Positions 36,004 through 45,137 of a stretch of DNA of 64,000 bases are shown here, piece after piece. The position numbers were made by a program, and so were the translations under genes. Positions within the stretch are counted from its first letter, which is position 1. Every line of letters starts with the position of its first letter. The stretch is from Devosia sp. 1566 (GTDB lineage: Bacteria; Pseudomonadota; Alphaproteobacteria; Rhizobiales; Devosiaceae): contig NZ_CP034767.1 of assembly GCF_004005995.1 (NCBI RefSeq), forward strand, positions 2,480,001-2,544,000, given 5' to 3'. A model generated the notes under the pieces. That model was given only the letters and a program-made list of their open reading frames with translations, ran no database searches and was not told the origin of the DNA.

Positions 36004-36878
36004 GGTCGATCTCCTTTGAGCTTTGGATTACCCGCGCTGATCCGGTACCAGCCGGTAACCATGGAGCGCAGTTCGTTGAACGGCCCCGCCGCAATCACCA
36101 TCACGAGGTGAACCACAAAGAACAGCACCAGCAGCACCATGGCGCCAAAATGGATCGTGCGCGCCGTTTGCCTCCCGCCAAACAGATCGAGCATCCAGGG
36201 CCAGGCAGCGTTGAGTCCGGGGCTCATGGTCAGCCCGGTCAGCACGATCAGGGGAAACAGCACGAACAGCACGACAAAATAGGTGATCTTTTGCACCGGC
36301 CCATAACTGCGATTGTGGTGGAGGCGAAAGCGGGCATGATCGACGAGATCGCCCGGCGCCGCCTTGAGGTCGGCAATCCCGGGCACGATGTTGCGGCGTA
36401 AATGCCCCTGGACGAGGCTGGCGACGAACCAGACCAGCATCGTGCCCAAAAACAGCCAGCCGAAAAAGAAATGCACCACCCGGCCGGTCCCCAAATCCCG
36501 ATAGCTGGGAATGGTCACGGCGCCCGGGAAGGCGGTTAACACAGGACTTTCCGCCGAACCCGACGCGCCCAACACGCCCGTCGTATCAAAGGTCTGGCCA
36601 AAAATCCGCGTTTGCCCGCGCGGCCCCTCAGGGCTGTTCACCGCCCCGATCGCCAGCACCGAATTGTCGAACTCAAAGCCCGACTGCTCGCCGATGTAAA
36701 GCGTGGGATGCGCGTTGAAGATCTGCAGCCCACTCAGCAGCAGGAAGAACAGGCACACTGCCCATACCCAATGGGTGACGCGGGTGGCCAGCGACTGCCG
36801 GTAAACCAGCGGCCCCACGGCCTTCCTGCGGCGTCCTGTGTCTGCCTCACTCACTTGCCGCTCCACTTGTGACCCCAT
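36000..36878 (-). CDS. Cytochrome b561-like membrane electron carrier
   Basis: 292 residues with four main membrane helices. Haem ligands are probably the His in LATRVTHWVWAVCLFFLLL (helix 1), in GTGRVVHFFFGWLFLG (helix 2) and in TIHFGAMVLLVLFFVVHLVM (helix 4). A periplasmic insert of about 85 residues between helices 1 and 2 (NAHPTLYIG...IPSYRDLG) is unusual and resembles the cytochrome b subunits of hydrogenase or formate dehydrogenase. I use ATG 36878; TTG 36911 is the alternative, and no strong ribosome site marks either. It precedes and overlaps the Tat molybdoenzyme gene. Confidence 0.8.
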   Translation of the reverse strand: MGSQVERQVSEADTGRRRKAVGPLVYRQSLATRVTHWVWAVCLFFLLLSGLQIFNAHPTLYIGEQSGFEFDNSVLAIGAVNSPEGPRGQTRIFGQTFDTTGVLGASGSAESPVLTAFPGAVTIPSYRDLGTGRVVHFFFGWLFLGTMLVWFVASLVQGHLRRNIVPGIADLKAAPGDLVDHARFRLHHNRSYGPVQKITYFVVLFVLFPLIVLTGLTMSPGLNAAWPWMLDLFGGRQTARTIHFGAMVLLVLFFVVHLVMVIAAGPFNELRSMVTGWYRISAGNPKLKGDRP

Positions 36879-36936
36879 CAAGATACGAAGCGAACGGCAC
36901 CGCAGTTTCAAGTCAACTCACGGCGATGAGGCCCAG

Positions 36937-37587
36937 CTATTCTTCGTCGCGAGCCGCCCAGTTGAGGCCCCGGCGCATGATTGTCGCCATGTCGCTGTTC
37001 TCGAATTCCTTGGCCCGATGCCCCAGCGTCATGTGGAACACCCGGCCCTGCCCATGGTGCCGCTTCCACACCACCGGCATGGTGACGCCTTCGATCCAGG
37101 GCGCGTGTTCGCCGCTGAACGTTGTGGTCGCGAGCACCTCGTTGGAGGGGTCCACATGCATGTAATACTGCTCGGACGTATAGGGGAACGACTTGATCCC
37201 GGCCATCACCGGGTCATCGGGCTTGGTCACGTCAACCGTATAGTCGATGATGTTCCCGGGATGGGCGACCCACTGCCCGCCCACCATGAATTGGTACTCC
37301 ACCGCCTCCCGAAAGGCATCGCTCATGCCCCCGTGATGGCCCGCCAGGCCCACCCCACCTTCCACTGCCTTGGTGAGGTTCTCCACCTCCTCTTTTTCGA
37401 TCTTGCTCATGGTGAAGATCGGCACGATCAAGGACAGATCGTGGATGGACGGATCGGCAAAGGCGCTCGTCTCGGTCGCCATGCGCACCGAAAATCCATC
37501 TTCATGCAGCCACCGGCGGTAAATGGCAGCACATTCCTCAGGATCGTGCCCAGCCCAACCGCCATAAACAATCAATGCGCTTCGCAT
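36937..37587 (-). CDS. ThuA-like protein (trehalose utilisation family), copy 1
   Basis: 216 residues of the glutamine-amidotransferase-like ThuA fold: SALIVYGGWAGHDPEECAA at the N-terminus, LIVPIFTMSKIEKEEVENL, VEGGVGLAGHHGGMSDAF (where the class I GATase Cys would lie there is no Cys), WVAHPGNIIDY, and YMHVDPSNEVLATT. ThuA is implicated in trehalose catabolism in Sinorhizobium; biochemical function remains uncertain. ATG 37587 follows a GGGGG ribosome site. It stands between the cytochrome gene and an uncertain small upstream gene, far from the thu operon. Confidence 0.75.
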   Translation of the reverse strand: MRSALIVYGGWAGHDPEECAAIYRRWLHEDGFSVRMATETSAFADPSIHDLSLIVPIFTMSKIEKEEVENLTKAVEGGVGLAGHHGGMSDAFREAVEYQFMVGGQWVAHPGNIIDYTVDVTKPDDPVMAGIKSFPYTSEQYYMHVDPSNEVLATTTFSGEHAPWIEGVTMPVVWKRHHGQGRVFHMTLGHRAKEFENSDMATIMRRGLNWAARDEE

Positions 37588-37951
37588 GGCATTCCCCCGC
37601 AAATCAATGGGCGCGGAGATTACCGCATAAACCGGTGAATGGAACCCCGGCCCGAACGCCCTTCATGATCGATTTGGCCTCGCCATCGCTCAGAAACCAC
37701 CAGCTATGCTGTTGAAGACGGATGGGCAAAGCACAACGCCACCCCTCGAAAAAGCTGCCCTGCTGTTCCAGTGTCTCGGCCCAGTTTGGGGGCGGAAAAC
37801 GAGAAATCACGGCAATACAGGCCATGATGAGGGAGAGTGAAGCGAACCACTTCCACCTGTCATAAAGACCTGATTAACTTCCCCGAGGTGGTCCGGCCTC
37901 GCTTGAGGCGCCATTGCAACAGCACGGTCGAAAGCATCAAGGATGACAGGG
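37588..37951. other. Divergent control region of the ThuA-like gene and the 5'-nucleotidase gene
   Basis: 364 bp whose left part is the weak 73-residue frame. The right part (37826-37951) should hold divergent promoters; it has a small hairpin GCCTC-GCTT-GAGGC (about 37897-37910). I found no general-stress promoter there. Confidence 0.4.
37604..37825 (-). CDS. Possible small protein of unknown function (weak)
   Basis: A 73-residue frame starting ATG at 37825 and ending 16 bp before the ThuA-like gene, in line with an operon. It is rich in aromatic residues (for example GSFFEGWRC and QQHSWWFLSDGEAK) and has no signal peptide or membrane span. Third codon positions are less GC-rich than in the neighbours, and no ribosome-binding site is seen. 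I recognise no family, so it may be spurious. Confidence 0.28.
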   Translation of the reverse strand: MACIAVISRFPPPNWAETLEQQGSFFEGWRCALPIRLQQHSWWFLSDGEAKSIMKGVRAGVPFTGLCGNLRAH

Positions 37952-39562
37952 ATGAAGAAACTGCTCTTGGGCGCCAGCGCGCTCACCCTCTGCGCCACAT
38001 TTTCTGGCGCAGCCTACGCCGATTGGACGCTAAACATCCTGCATATCAACGATTTCCACTCGCGCTTCGAGCCGATCACGGGTTCGGACTCCGACTGCGA
38101 CGCCGAAACCGATGCGGCCGGCGAGTGCTTTGGCGGTATCGCTCGCCTGAAGTCCATCATCGATACCACTCGCGCCGACATCGACGCGGCCGGTGGCAAC
38201 TCGCTGCTGCTTTCGGCTGGCGACAACTTCCAGGGCTCGGTCTACTACACCACCTACAAATCCAAGGTCGTTTCTGACTTCTTCAATCAGATGAATTTCG
38301 ACGTGGTTGCTACCGGCAACCATGAGTTCGACGATGGCCCCGAAGAGTTTTCCACCTTCATCGCCGCCGCCGAATTTCCCATCATCGGCGGCAATTTCGA
38401 CGTGACCCGGTCCGAGGATCTGCGCGGCAAGATCAAGGGCTCCATCGTTCTCGATGTTGGCGGCGAGCGCATCGGCATCATTGGCGCCACCACCGAAGAC
38501 ACGCCCGAGATTGCGTCGCCCGGCGCTGATGTCGAGTTCACCGACGTGATTCAGTATGTGCGGGGCGCCTCCGAAGCCCTTGATGCGGCTGGGGTAAACA
38601 AGATCATCCTTCTCAGCCATATTGGCTATACGCTGGACCAGCAGGTTGCCGCCGCCCTGCCCCTCGTCGACGTCATTGTCGGGGGCCACTCCCACACCCT
38701 GCTGTCCAACACCGCCGAAGGCGCGGCCGGCCCCTACCCCACCCTGGTCAACAACCCCATGGGCGTGGAAGTACCCGTGGTCCAGGCCAATCAATACGGC
38801 AAATATCTGGGCAACATCGCTGTTACCTGGAACGACCAGGGCGAGGTGATATCAGCCGAAGGCGAGCCCTTCCTGATCGATGCTTCCGTCGATGGGAACG
38901 AGGACTTCGCCACCCAGCTGACCGCGCTGGCCGGCCCGATCGACGAAGCCATGGGCGAGGTGATCGGCACCGCCACCGCGCCCATCGAAGGCTCGCGTGA
39001 AGTGTGCCGCGCCATGGAGTGCGCCATGGGCAATCTGCTGGCTGACGCCATTCTCGACCGCGTCGCCGATCAGGGCGCCACCATCGCCTTCCAGAATGGC
39101 GGCGGCGTGCGCGCCTCGATCGACGTCGGCGAGATCACCATGGGCGAGGTGATCACCGTCCTGCCCTTCTCCAACACGCTCGCCACGGTCGACATCAGCG
39201 GCGCCGATGTGATCGAGGCTCTCGAAAACGGGGTCAGTGACGTCGAGAACGGCGCGGGCCGCTTCGCTCAGGTCGCCGGGCTCAAATACGCCTTCGATAT
39301 CTCCCAGCCCGTTGGCAGCCGCGTCAGCGAGGTCATGGTCAAGAACGGCGAGAACTGGGCCCCGATCGATGAAGCCGCGACCTACAAGATCGTCACCAAC
39401 AACTATGTGCGTGGCGGCGGCGACGGCTTTGCCAGCTTTGCCGGCGGCGACAACGCCTATGATTTCGGTCCCCCGCTCGAGCAGGTCGTAGCTGAATACA
39501 TTGCCAATCTCGGCGGCGAATACACGCCCTATACCGATGGCCGCATCACCGTCATCAAATAG
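37952..39562 (+). CDS. Periplasmic 5'-nucleotidase / UshA-like metallophosphatase
   Basis: Probably hydrolyses nucleotides or UDP-sugars in the periplasm, which would yield nucleosides for import. 536 residues with a signal peptide (MKKLLLGASALTLCATFSGA..., cleaved after AYA). Metal domain: LHINDFHSRFEPI (about 32), SAGDNFQGS, ATGNHEFDDGP (about 127), LLSHIGYTLDQQ, VGGHSHTLL (about 245). Substrate domain: FQNGGGVRASIDVG (about 382), LPFSNTLATVDISG and VTNNYVRGGGDGFASF (about 485) that stack on the base. AAGGA precedes ATG 37952; ATG 37943 is the alternative. A terminator follows. Confidence 0.9.
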   Translation: MKKLLLGASALTLCATFSGAAYADWTLNILHINDFHSRFEPITGSDSDCDAETDAAGECFGGIARLKSIIDTTRADIDAAGGNSLLLSAGDNFQGSVYYTTYKSKVVSDFFNQMNFDVVATGNHEFDDGPEEFSTFIAAAEFPIIGGNFDVTRSEDLRGKIKGSIVLDVGGERIGIIGATTEDTPEIASPGADVEFTDVIQYVRGASEALDAAGVNKIILLSHIGYTLDQQVAAALPLVDVIVGGHSHTLLSNTAEGAAGPYPTLVNNPMGVEVPVVQANQYGKYLGNIAVTWNDQGEVISAEGEPFLIDASVDGNEDFATQLTALAGPIDEAMGEVIGTATAPIEGSREVCRAMECAMGNLLADAILDRVADQGATIAFQNGGGVRASIDVGEITMGEVITVLPFSNTLATVDISGADVIEALENGVSDVENGAGRFAQVAGLKYAFDISQPVGSRVSEVMVKNGENWAPIDEAATYKIVTNNYVRGGGDGFASFAGGDNAYDFGPPLEQVVAEYIANLGGEYTPYTDGRITVIK

Positions 39563-39580
39563 TGGCCGCCCCGAAACACG

Positions 39581-39608
39581 AAAGGCGCCCCGAGGGGCGC
39601 CTTTTTTT
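39581..39608 (+). terminator. Rho-independent terminator after the 5'-nucleotidase gene
   Basis: AAAGGCGCCC, loop CGAG, GGGCGCCTTT followed by four more T. The stem of 10 bp starts 18 bases after the stop and the T-run on the plus strand fits termination of this gene. The opposite strand (AAA after the stem) would serve weakly for the convergent GlsB-like gene. Confidence 0.92.
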
Positions 39609-39623
39609 GTTGGTTGCAACGGA

Positions 39624-39875
39624 TTAAGCCCGCCGGGCCAACTGGCTCCAAACCAGCAGCACGATCACCGCGCCAACCACCGCCCCGATAAACCCCGCCC
39701 CATCATTAGCGTCGTAGAGCCCGATCTGCTGCCCCAGGAATGTCGCCACCAGTGAGCCGACAATGCCCAGCACCGTAGTGAGGATAAAGCCGGATGGCTT
39801 GTGATCGCCCGGCGTGATCCAGCGCGCGATCAGCCCCGCAAAGAACCCGACGAAAATACTCCAGATAATGCCCAT
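39624..39875 (-). CDS. GlsB/YeaQ/YmgE family small membrane protein
   Basis: An 83-residue protein with three membrane helices: IIWSIFVGFFAGLIARWI, FILTTVLGIVGSLVATFLG and GAVVGAVIVLLVWSQL, linked by the GD(H/N)KPSG-like segment typical of this transglycosylase-associated family. The family is often induced by acid, salt or general stress; function unknown. ATG 39875 has GGGGGA upstream. Convergent with the nucleotidase gene. Confidence 0.9.
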   Translation of the reverse strand: MGIIWSIFVGFFAGLIARWITPGDHKPSGFILTTVLGIVGSLVATFLGQQIGLYDANDGAGFIGAVVGAVIVLLVWSQLARRA

Positions 39876-39962
39876 TTCGGTCCCCCTGTTCGCGCCACTA
39901 GATGCGCAATGGAAGCCGCACTTGCAAGATCGGGAATGTTCACTGCGCTGGGCTTACCGGGC

Positions 39963-40745
39963 CTAGCGAAACCCTTCTTCGCGCCCATGATGCAGCTTGG
40001 GCCCGCGCTCCTCGATCTGTTCGGGCGCTTCATCCACCGGTCGGTTGGGCGCGGTGAGCAACTGCGGATAGCTGTTGGCATTATAGGCCCAGTTCACCGC
40101 ATTGCGCAGCACCAGCCCCACCGTATCGTCGTGATAGGTCGGATAGGTTTCGTGGCCCGGGCGGAAATAGAAGATATTGCCCGCGCCACGCCGATAGGTC
40201 AGCCCCGAGCGGAACACTTCCCCACCCTGGAACCAAGACACGAACACCGTTTCGAGCGGCTCGGGCACCGAGAACGGCTCGCCATACATTTCTTCCATTT
40301 CGAGCTCGAAATAGGGCGGCAGGCCCTTGGCGATAGGGTGGCCGGGATTGGTAACCCACAGCCGCTCGCGCTCGCCCGCTTCGCGCCAGGAAAGGCCGCA
40401 GGGCGACCCCATCAGCCGCTTGAAGATTTTTGAGAAATGCCCGGAATGGAGCACGATCAGCCCCATGCCTTCCCAGACGCGCTGGGCGATCCGCTCGACC
40501 ACCTCGTCCTCGACCTGCCCATGGGCGGCGTGTCCCCACCAGATCAGCACATCGGTCTCGGCCAATGCCGCTTCGCTGCACCCATGCTCGGGGTCCTGCA
40601 GGGTCGCGGTCTTGGTCGAGATATTGCTGTCGCTGCTCAGGAGCCTGGCAATCTGGTTGTGCATGCCCTGGGGGTAGTTGTCCGCCACGATCTTGTTTTT
40701 CTGCTCGTGGACATTCTCGCCCCAGACCAGGGTTCGGATCGGCAT
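39963..40745 (-). CDS. thuA: ThuA trehalose-utilisation protein, copy 2
   Basis: 260 residues. Conserved blocks: [26 protein letters not shown] (cut: WGENVHEQ is the signature), [80 protein letters not shown] and [17 protein letters not shown] (GH dyad). It follows thuK by 185 bp in the same direction with its own GGAGA site, and this thuEFGK-thuA order matches the Sinorhizobium trehalose operon. No thuB-like dehydrogenase follows; a 4-gene gap breaks off at the GlsB-like gene instead. Confidence 0.85.
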   Translation of the reverse strand: MPIRTLVWGENVHEQKNKIVADNYPQGMHNQIARLLSSDSNISTKTATLQDPEHGCSEAALAETDVLIWWGHAAHGQVEDEVVERIAQRVWEGMGLIVLHSGHFSKIFKRLMGSPCGLSWREAGERERLWVTNPGHPIAKGLPPYFELEMEEMYGEPFSVPEPLETVFVSWFQGGEVFRSGLTYRRGAGNIFYFRPGHETYPTYHDDTVGLVLRNAVNWAYNANSYPQLLTAPNRPVDEAPEQIEERGPKLHHGREEGFR

Positions 40746-40930
40746 TGTCGTCTCCTATAAATTGCCGGCCGGCGGGTCATTGCTTCCGCAAGGCCATTGA
40801 ACCAAGGCGCTTGGCAGCTCCGCGGCGAGGCGCGCGGAAAGGCGCCAGACCCAAGAGGTGTTCTCAAAACGCTAACGCTGGGAGGCAGCGCCGCGTTGCG
40901 GTCCCTGCCCCTTGCCGTCGAGCGGCGCAC

Positions 40931-41938
40931 TCACCGGATCGGCTTGCCCGCGCCATCGAAGCGGTGAATCTTGTCGTCCATCGGACTGATATGCACCGTT
41001 TCGCCCGAATGGTAGCTGTTGCTGCCATCGAGCCGCACCACTACGGGCTCTTCGGTGCCCATTTCGAGATAAACATAGCTGTCGGCACCCAGGTTTTCCG
41101 TATGGATCACCTTGCCGGTCCACAGCCCCTCGCTGGGCTTGATGATGATGTGTTCGCCCCGGATGCCCACTGTCTTAGCGCCAAAGGGCGCCGCCAGTTC
41201 CCCGGAGAGGAAGTTCATCTTGGGCGAACCGATAAACCCGGCGACGAACATGGAATCGGGCCGCTCATAAAGCTCCATCGGCGTGCCCACCTGCTCGATC
41301 ATCCCGTCGCGCAGCACGCAGATACGATCAGCCAGCGTCATCGCTTCCACCTGATCATGTGTCACATAGATCATGGTGACGTCGTTCATCTCTTCATGCA
41401 GCTTGGCGATCTCGATGCGCGTCGCCACGCGCAGCGCCGCATCGAGGTTCGAGAGCGGTTCATCGAACAAAAACACGCGCGGATCGCGCGTGATCGCCCG
41501 CCCGATCGCCACGCGCTGGCGCTGCCCGCCCGACAGCTGCTTGGGCAGCCGGTCGAGATAGGGCCGGATCTGCAGCATATCGGCGGCGCGCTCCACCCGC
41601 TGGCGGATTTCTTCCTTGCCCTTGCCCTTTTCCAGCGTCAGCCCGAAGGCCATGTTCTCGTAGACCGTCATATGCGGATAAAGCGCATAGGACTGGAACA
41701 CCATGGCGATGCCGCGCTTCGATGGGGCCAGCGCGTTGACCACCTCGCCATCAAACAGCATCTCGCCCGAGGTAATGTCCTCGAGCCCACAGATCAGACG
41801 CAACAAGGTGGATTTGCCGCAGCCCGAGGGCCCGACAAACACCATGAACTCGCCCGAGCGCACCTGCAGGTCGACGCCCTTGATCACCTCCACCACGCCA
41901 AAGGCCTTGCGGATATTGCGAAGCTCGATGCTAGCCAT
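40931..41938 (-). CDS. thuK: CUT1 sugar ABC transporter ATP-binding protein
   Basis: 335 residues of MalK/UgpC type. Walker [18 protein letters not shown] (about 34-50), Q-loop [12 protein letters not shown], signature [15 protein letters not shown] (about 134), Walker [14 protein letters not shown] and switch His in [13 protein letters not shown]. The C-terminal regulatory/TOBE domain (about 240-335) has GIRGEHIII. Pairs with the two permeases upstream. AGGAG precedes ATG 41938. Confidence 0.92.
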   Translation of the reverse strand: MASIELRNIRKAFGVVEVIKGVDLQVRSGEFMVFVGPSGCGKSTLLRLICGLEDITSGEMLFDGEVVNALAPSKRGIAMVFQSYALYPHMTVYENMAFGLTLEKGKGKEEIRQRVERAADMLQIRPYLDRLPKQLSGGQRQRVAIGRAITRDPRVFLFDEPLSNLDAALRVATRIEIAKLHEEMNDVTMIYVTHDQVEAMTLADRICVLRDGMIEQVGTPMELYERPDSMFVAGFIGSPKMNFLSGELAAPFGAKTVGIRGEHIIIKPSEGLWTGKVIHTENLGADSYVYLEMGTEEPVVVRLDGSNSYHSGETVHISPMDDKIHRFDGAGKPIR

Positions 41939-41950
41939 CTGGGAACACTC

Positions 41951-42799
41951 CTAGCCTTTGACGCCGCCGGCGGTGAGCCCGCTGACGATCTTGCGCTGGA
42001 AAATCAACACCAGCACCACCAGCGGCACCGTCACGATCACCGAAGCGGCCATGATCAGCCCCCAGGGCGTTTCGAACTGCGAACCACCCGAGAGCAGCGC
42101 AATGGCGACCGGAACAGTGCGGGTATTGTTGGATGAGGTGAAGGTCAACGCGAACAGGAACTCGTTCCAGGCGCTGATGAAGGCCAGGAGCCCCGTCGTC
42201 ACCAGCGCCGGCCACATCAGCGGCAGGAAGACGCGGGTGATGATCACCCAGGGCGTTGCACCATCCACGATCGCGGCTTCCTCGATCTCCACCGGCAAGT
42301 CGCGCATGAAGGTCGTCAGTACCCAGACGGTAAAGGGCAGCGTGAAGATCGTGTAGGAAAAGATCAGCGCCCAGGGCGTGTTGTAGATCCCAAGGCTCCG
42401 GATCACCTCGAACAGCCCGGCGAGCACCGCGATCTGGGGAAACATCGAGACGGCGAGAATCGTCATCAGCAATAAGCTACGGCCCCGGAACCGCACGCGG
42501 CTCAGCGCATAGGCCGCCGTCACGGCCAGAAACAGCGCCAGCAACACGGTGACGGTCGCGACAAAGATCGAGTTGAGCAGATTGCGCGGAAAGCTGCCCG
42601 AAGTGAGCACCGATTGGTAGTTCTGCAGGCTGAACGAGGTCGGCCAATAGCTGACCCGGAAAATATCGGTGCCCGATTTGAAGCTGGTCAGGATCGCGTA
42701 ATAGAACGGGAACACCGAGACGACGACGATCACGAGGACCAGCAGGTAGAACAGCACCCGCTTGATCAGCTTCCAGGGGTGAATGGTGGCGGCGGCCAT
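41951..42799 (-). CDS. thuG: CUT1 sugar ABC transporter permease (MalG-like)
   Basis: 282 residues with about six membrane helices. The ATPase-contact EAA loop is EIEEAAIVDGATPWVIITRVFLP (about residues 185-205), and the helix 1 region is KRVLFYLLVLVIVVVSVFPF. ATG 42799 follows GGGGGAGA and shares one base with the upstream permease stop; a longer frame to 42838 overlaps that gene. Second permease of the trehalose/alpha-glucoside importer. Confidence 0.9.
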   Translation of the reverse strand: MAAATIHPWKLIKRVLFYLLVLVIVVVSVFPFYYAILTSFKSGTDIFRVSYWPTSFSLQNYQSVLTSGSFPRNLLNSIFVATVTVLLALFLAVTAAYALSRVRFRGRSLLLMTILAVSMFPQIAVLAGLFEVIRSLGIYNTPWALIFSYTIFTLPFTVWVLTTFMRDLPVEIEEAAIVDGATPWVIITRVFLPLMWPALVTTGLLAFISAWNEFLFALTFTSSNNTRTVPVAIALLSGGSQFETPWGLIMAASVIVTVPLVVLVLIFQRKIVSGLTAGGVKG

Positions 42800-43779
42800 C
42801 AGCGGTCTCCCCCATCGAAATTGACCCGTCCCAGCCAAATATAAAGGATGGTGAACAGCACGATCAGCACGAACAGGAATGTCGACTGCGCCGAGCCATA
42901 GGCAAAATTGTCGAAGTCGAAGAGGTTTTCGCGCGCCAGCACCGACATGGTCTTGGTAGCCGCGCTATTGGGCGTCAGCACATAGATCAGATCGAAGATG
43001 CGCAGCGCATCGAGAATGCGGAAGATGATGGCCACCATCAGCGCCGGCCGGACCAGCGGCAGCGTGATGCGGAAGAATTGCTTGACCGGATGCACGCCGT
43101 CAATTTCGGCAGCCTCATAGATGTCGCGCGGAATCATCTGCAAGCCCGCCAGGATCAGCAGCGCCATGAATGGCGTCGTTTTCCAGATATCGACGATCAG
43201 CACCGCGGTCATCGCCGTTTCGGGTGACGCGGTCCAGGCCACTTTCTGGCTCAACAGGCCCAACTTCATGCCGAGATCGTTGATGATGCCGAACTGGTCG
43301 TTCAACATCCAGCCCCACATGCGGGCCGAAACAATGGTCGGGATCGCCCAGGGAATCAGGATGGCCGCGCGGACAATGCCGCGGCCCTTGAACTCAGCAT
43401 TGAGCACCAGCGCCACCAGCATGCCCAGCACCGCCTCGGCGGACACTGATATGACGGCGAAGCGGACGGTGTTCCAGACGGCATTCCACCAGGCCGGATC
43501 CACCAGCAGGCCACGGTAAATCGTGCGCCCGCTTTCGAGCGTGCGGATCTGCAGATAATTGCTGAACCCCGCCCATTCGGCCCCATAAAGGTCATTGAGC
43601 GAAGCGTCGGTGAAGGAAAAATAGATCGAGCGCAGCAGCGGCCAGCCGGCCACCACCGCCAGCGCCGCCATCATCGGCAACAGGAACCAACGCGCCGCCC
43701 GCAGGCGCTGCTGCATCAGCTGGGACTGGACCTTGGGTCTGGCTGCGGGGACTGGCGCCGCCAGGGTTTCGGTAGCCAT
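42799..43779 (-). CDS. thuF: CUT1 sugar ABC transporter permease (MalF-like)
   Basis: 326 residues, about six helices after a cytoplasmic N-terminus of about 30 residues. EAA loop: DIYEAAEIDGVHPVKQFFRITLP (near residue 230), with IPWAIPTIVSARMWGWML before it. ATG 43779 has GGGGGAGGAG upstream. It follows the binding-protein gene by 89 bp in which a hairpin GGGCGG...CCGCCC (43819-43842) may stabilise the binding-protein mRNA. Confidence 0.9.
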   Translation of the reverse strand: MATETLAAPVPAARPKVQSQLMQQRLRAARWFLLPMMAALAVVAGWPLLRSIYFSFTDASLNDLYGAEWAGFSNYLQIRTLESGRTIYRGLLVDPAWWNAVWNTVRFAVISVSAEAVLGMLVALVLNAEFKGRGIVRAAILIPWAIPTIVSARMWGWMLNDQFGIINDLGMKLGLLSQKVAWTASPETAMTAVLIVDIWKTTPFMALLILAGLQMIPRDIYEAAEIDGVHPVKQFFRITLPLVRPALMVAIIFRILDALRIFDLIYVLTPNSAATKTMSVLARENLFDFDNFAYGSAQSTFLFVLIVLFTILYIWLGRVNFDGGDR

Positions 43780-43818
43780 TTGCTGCTCCTCCCCCGTTAT
43801 TTGCCCCCGGCTGGAGGC

Positions 43819-43842
43819 GGGCGGCTAGCGTGCCGTCCGCCC
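43819..43842. other. Hairpin between thuE and thuF
   Basis: GGGCGG, 12-nt loop, CCGCCC. It lies just after the binding-protein stop. Such hairpins often let an operon make more binding protein than permease; inferred here. Confidence 0.45.
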
Positions 43843-43868
43843 GAGCTGAACAGGGCCCGACTTCTGGC

Positions 43869-45137
43869 TTACCAGCCGCTGCCCTTGAGGTCGGTCAGAT
43901 CGAGTTCCAGTACTTCGAGGTTCTCTGCGGCCGAGCCATTGCCCGAAAGCGTGTCATGCACAGCGCTCCAGAACAGCGAGGAGACCTGGTTGTAATCCGC
44001 CTTGGTCGGGGCCGATGGACGCGGCACCGCATTCTGGAAGATTTCCTTCCAGTTCGGCACGATCGGCGCGGCCTCGGCGATTTCGGCATCGTCATAAAGG
44101 GCTTCGATCGTGGGTAATTGCGTCTGGTTGATCGCCCGCGCTTTTTGCACTTCGGGCGAGCTCAGGAACAAGGCCAGCTCGATGGCCGCATCGGGATCCT
44201 GGGAATATTTGGATACGGCATAATTCCAGCCACCCAGCGTTGCGGCCGACCGCGCCTCGGCGCCATCGCCTGCTGGCAGGGGAGCCACGTCGAACTTGCC
44301 GGCAATGCTGGAGTCCGAGCCATTGCCCAGCGCATAAGCATAGGGCCAGTTGCGCATGAACACTGCATTGCCCAGCTGCCAGACGCCGCGGCTTTCTTCT
44401 TCGCCATAAGCGAGATTGCCTTCGGGCGAGATCGTGCTGATCCAGCTGGCCGCTTCCTCGAGCGCCGCGACCGCCTGCTCGTTGTTGATGGAAATGGTGC
44501 CGTCGGCCTCAACCACCTGCCCGCCGCCATAGGATTTGACCCATTCCAGCGCGTTGCAGGTCAGCCCTTCATAGGCATTGCCCTGGAAGACGAAGCCGAA
44601 CATGTCGGGGTTCCCCGCCGCACGCTCGCCATCCATCACTTCTTGGGCGGTCGCCTTGAGCTCGGCCCAGGTGCCGGGCACTTCCTTGCCGTATTTTTCC
44701 AGCAGGTCGGTGCGGTAATACAGGGCTGGCGCGTCGGTATAGCCGGGCATGGCTACGAGCTTGCCGTCCACGGTCTGGGATTCGATGATGGAGGGGAAAT
44801 GCGCCCCGATCACATCGGCAGCCGCTTCGCTGAGGTCGAGGAACTGGTCGGCCAGCTGCGGCGCCCAGATCACGTCGGTGGTATACACATCGATATCGGC
44901 ATTGCCGGCCGCCAGCCACAGCCGATACTGGCCGAACTGGTCCGAGGTCGAAGACGGCATGGGCACGATGGTGACGGCGTGCCCGGTCTGCTCGGCAAAC
45001 AGGTCCAACTGGGTCTGCAGGAATGCCAGCCCCGTGCCGGTGTCCCCCGAAACAATGGACAGCTCGGCCGCTTGCGCGGCGCTCGCCACCAGGGTGACGC
45101 TCGCCAGCAGACCGGCCATCAGCTTGTTGATCTTCAT
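43869..45137 (-). CDS. thuE: CUT1 sugar ABC transporter substrate-binding protein
   Basis: 422 residues, family 1 (MalE-like). Sec signal MKINKLMAGLLASVTLVASAAQA, mature start about residue 24. Characteristic segments: GDTGTGLAFLQTQLDLFAEQTGH, VYTTDVIWAPQLADQFLDLS, AMPGYTDAPALYYRTDLLEKYG, GFVFQGNAYEGLTCNALEWVKSYGG, VWQLGNAVFMRNWPYAYAL and GGWNYAVSKYSQDPDAA. These are close to trehalose/maltose or alpha-glucoside binders. ATG 45137 has GGAGG upstream. First gene of the thuEFGK operon, divergent from the sulfurtransferase gene; the substrate is inferred, not shown. Confidence 0.87.
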   Translation of the reverse strand: MKINKLMAGLLASVTLVASAAQAAELSIVSGDTGTGLAFLQTQLDLFAEQTGHAVTIVPMPSSTSDQFGQYRLWLAAGNADIDVYTTDVIWAPQLADQFLDLSEAAADVIGAHFPSIIESQTVDGKLVAMPGYTDAPALYYRTDLLEKYGKEVPGTWAELKATAQEVMDGERAAGNPDMFGFVFQGNAYEGLTCNALEWVKSYGGGQVVEADGTISINNEQAVAALEEAASWISTISPEGNLAYGEEESRGVWQLGNAVFMRNWPYAYALGNGSDSSIAGKFDVAPLPAGDGAEARSAATLGGWNYAVSKYSQDPDAAIELALFLSSPEVQKARAINQTQLPTIEALYDDAEIAEAAPIVPNWKEIFQNAVPRPSAPTKADYNQVSSLFWSAVHDTLSGNGSAAENLEVLELDLTDLKGSGW

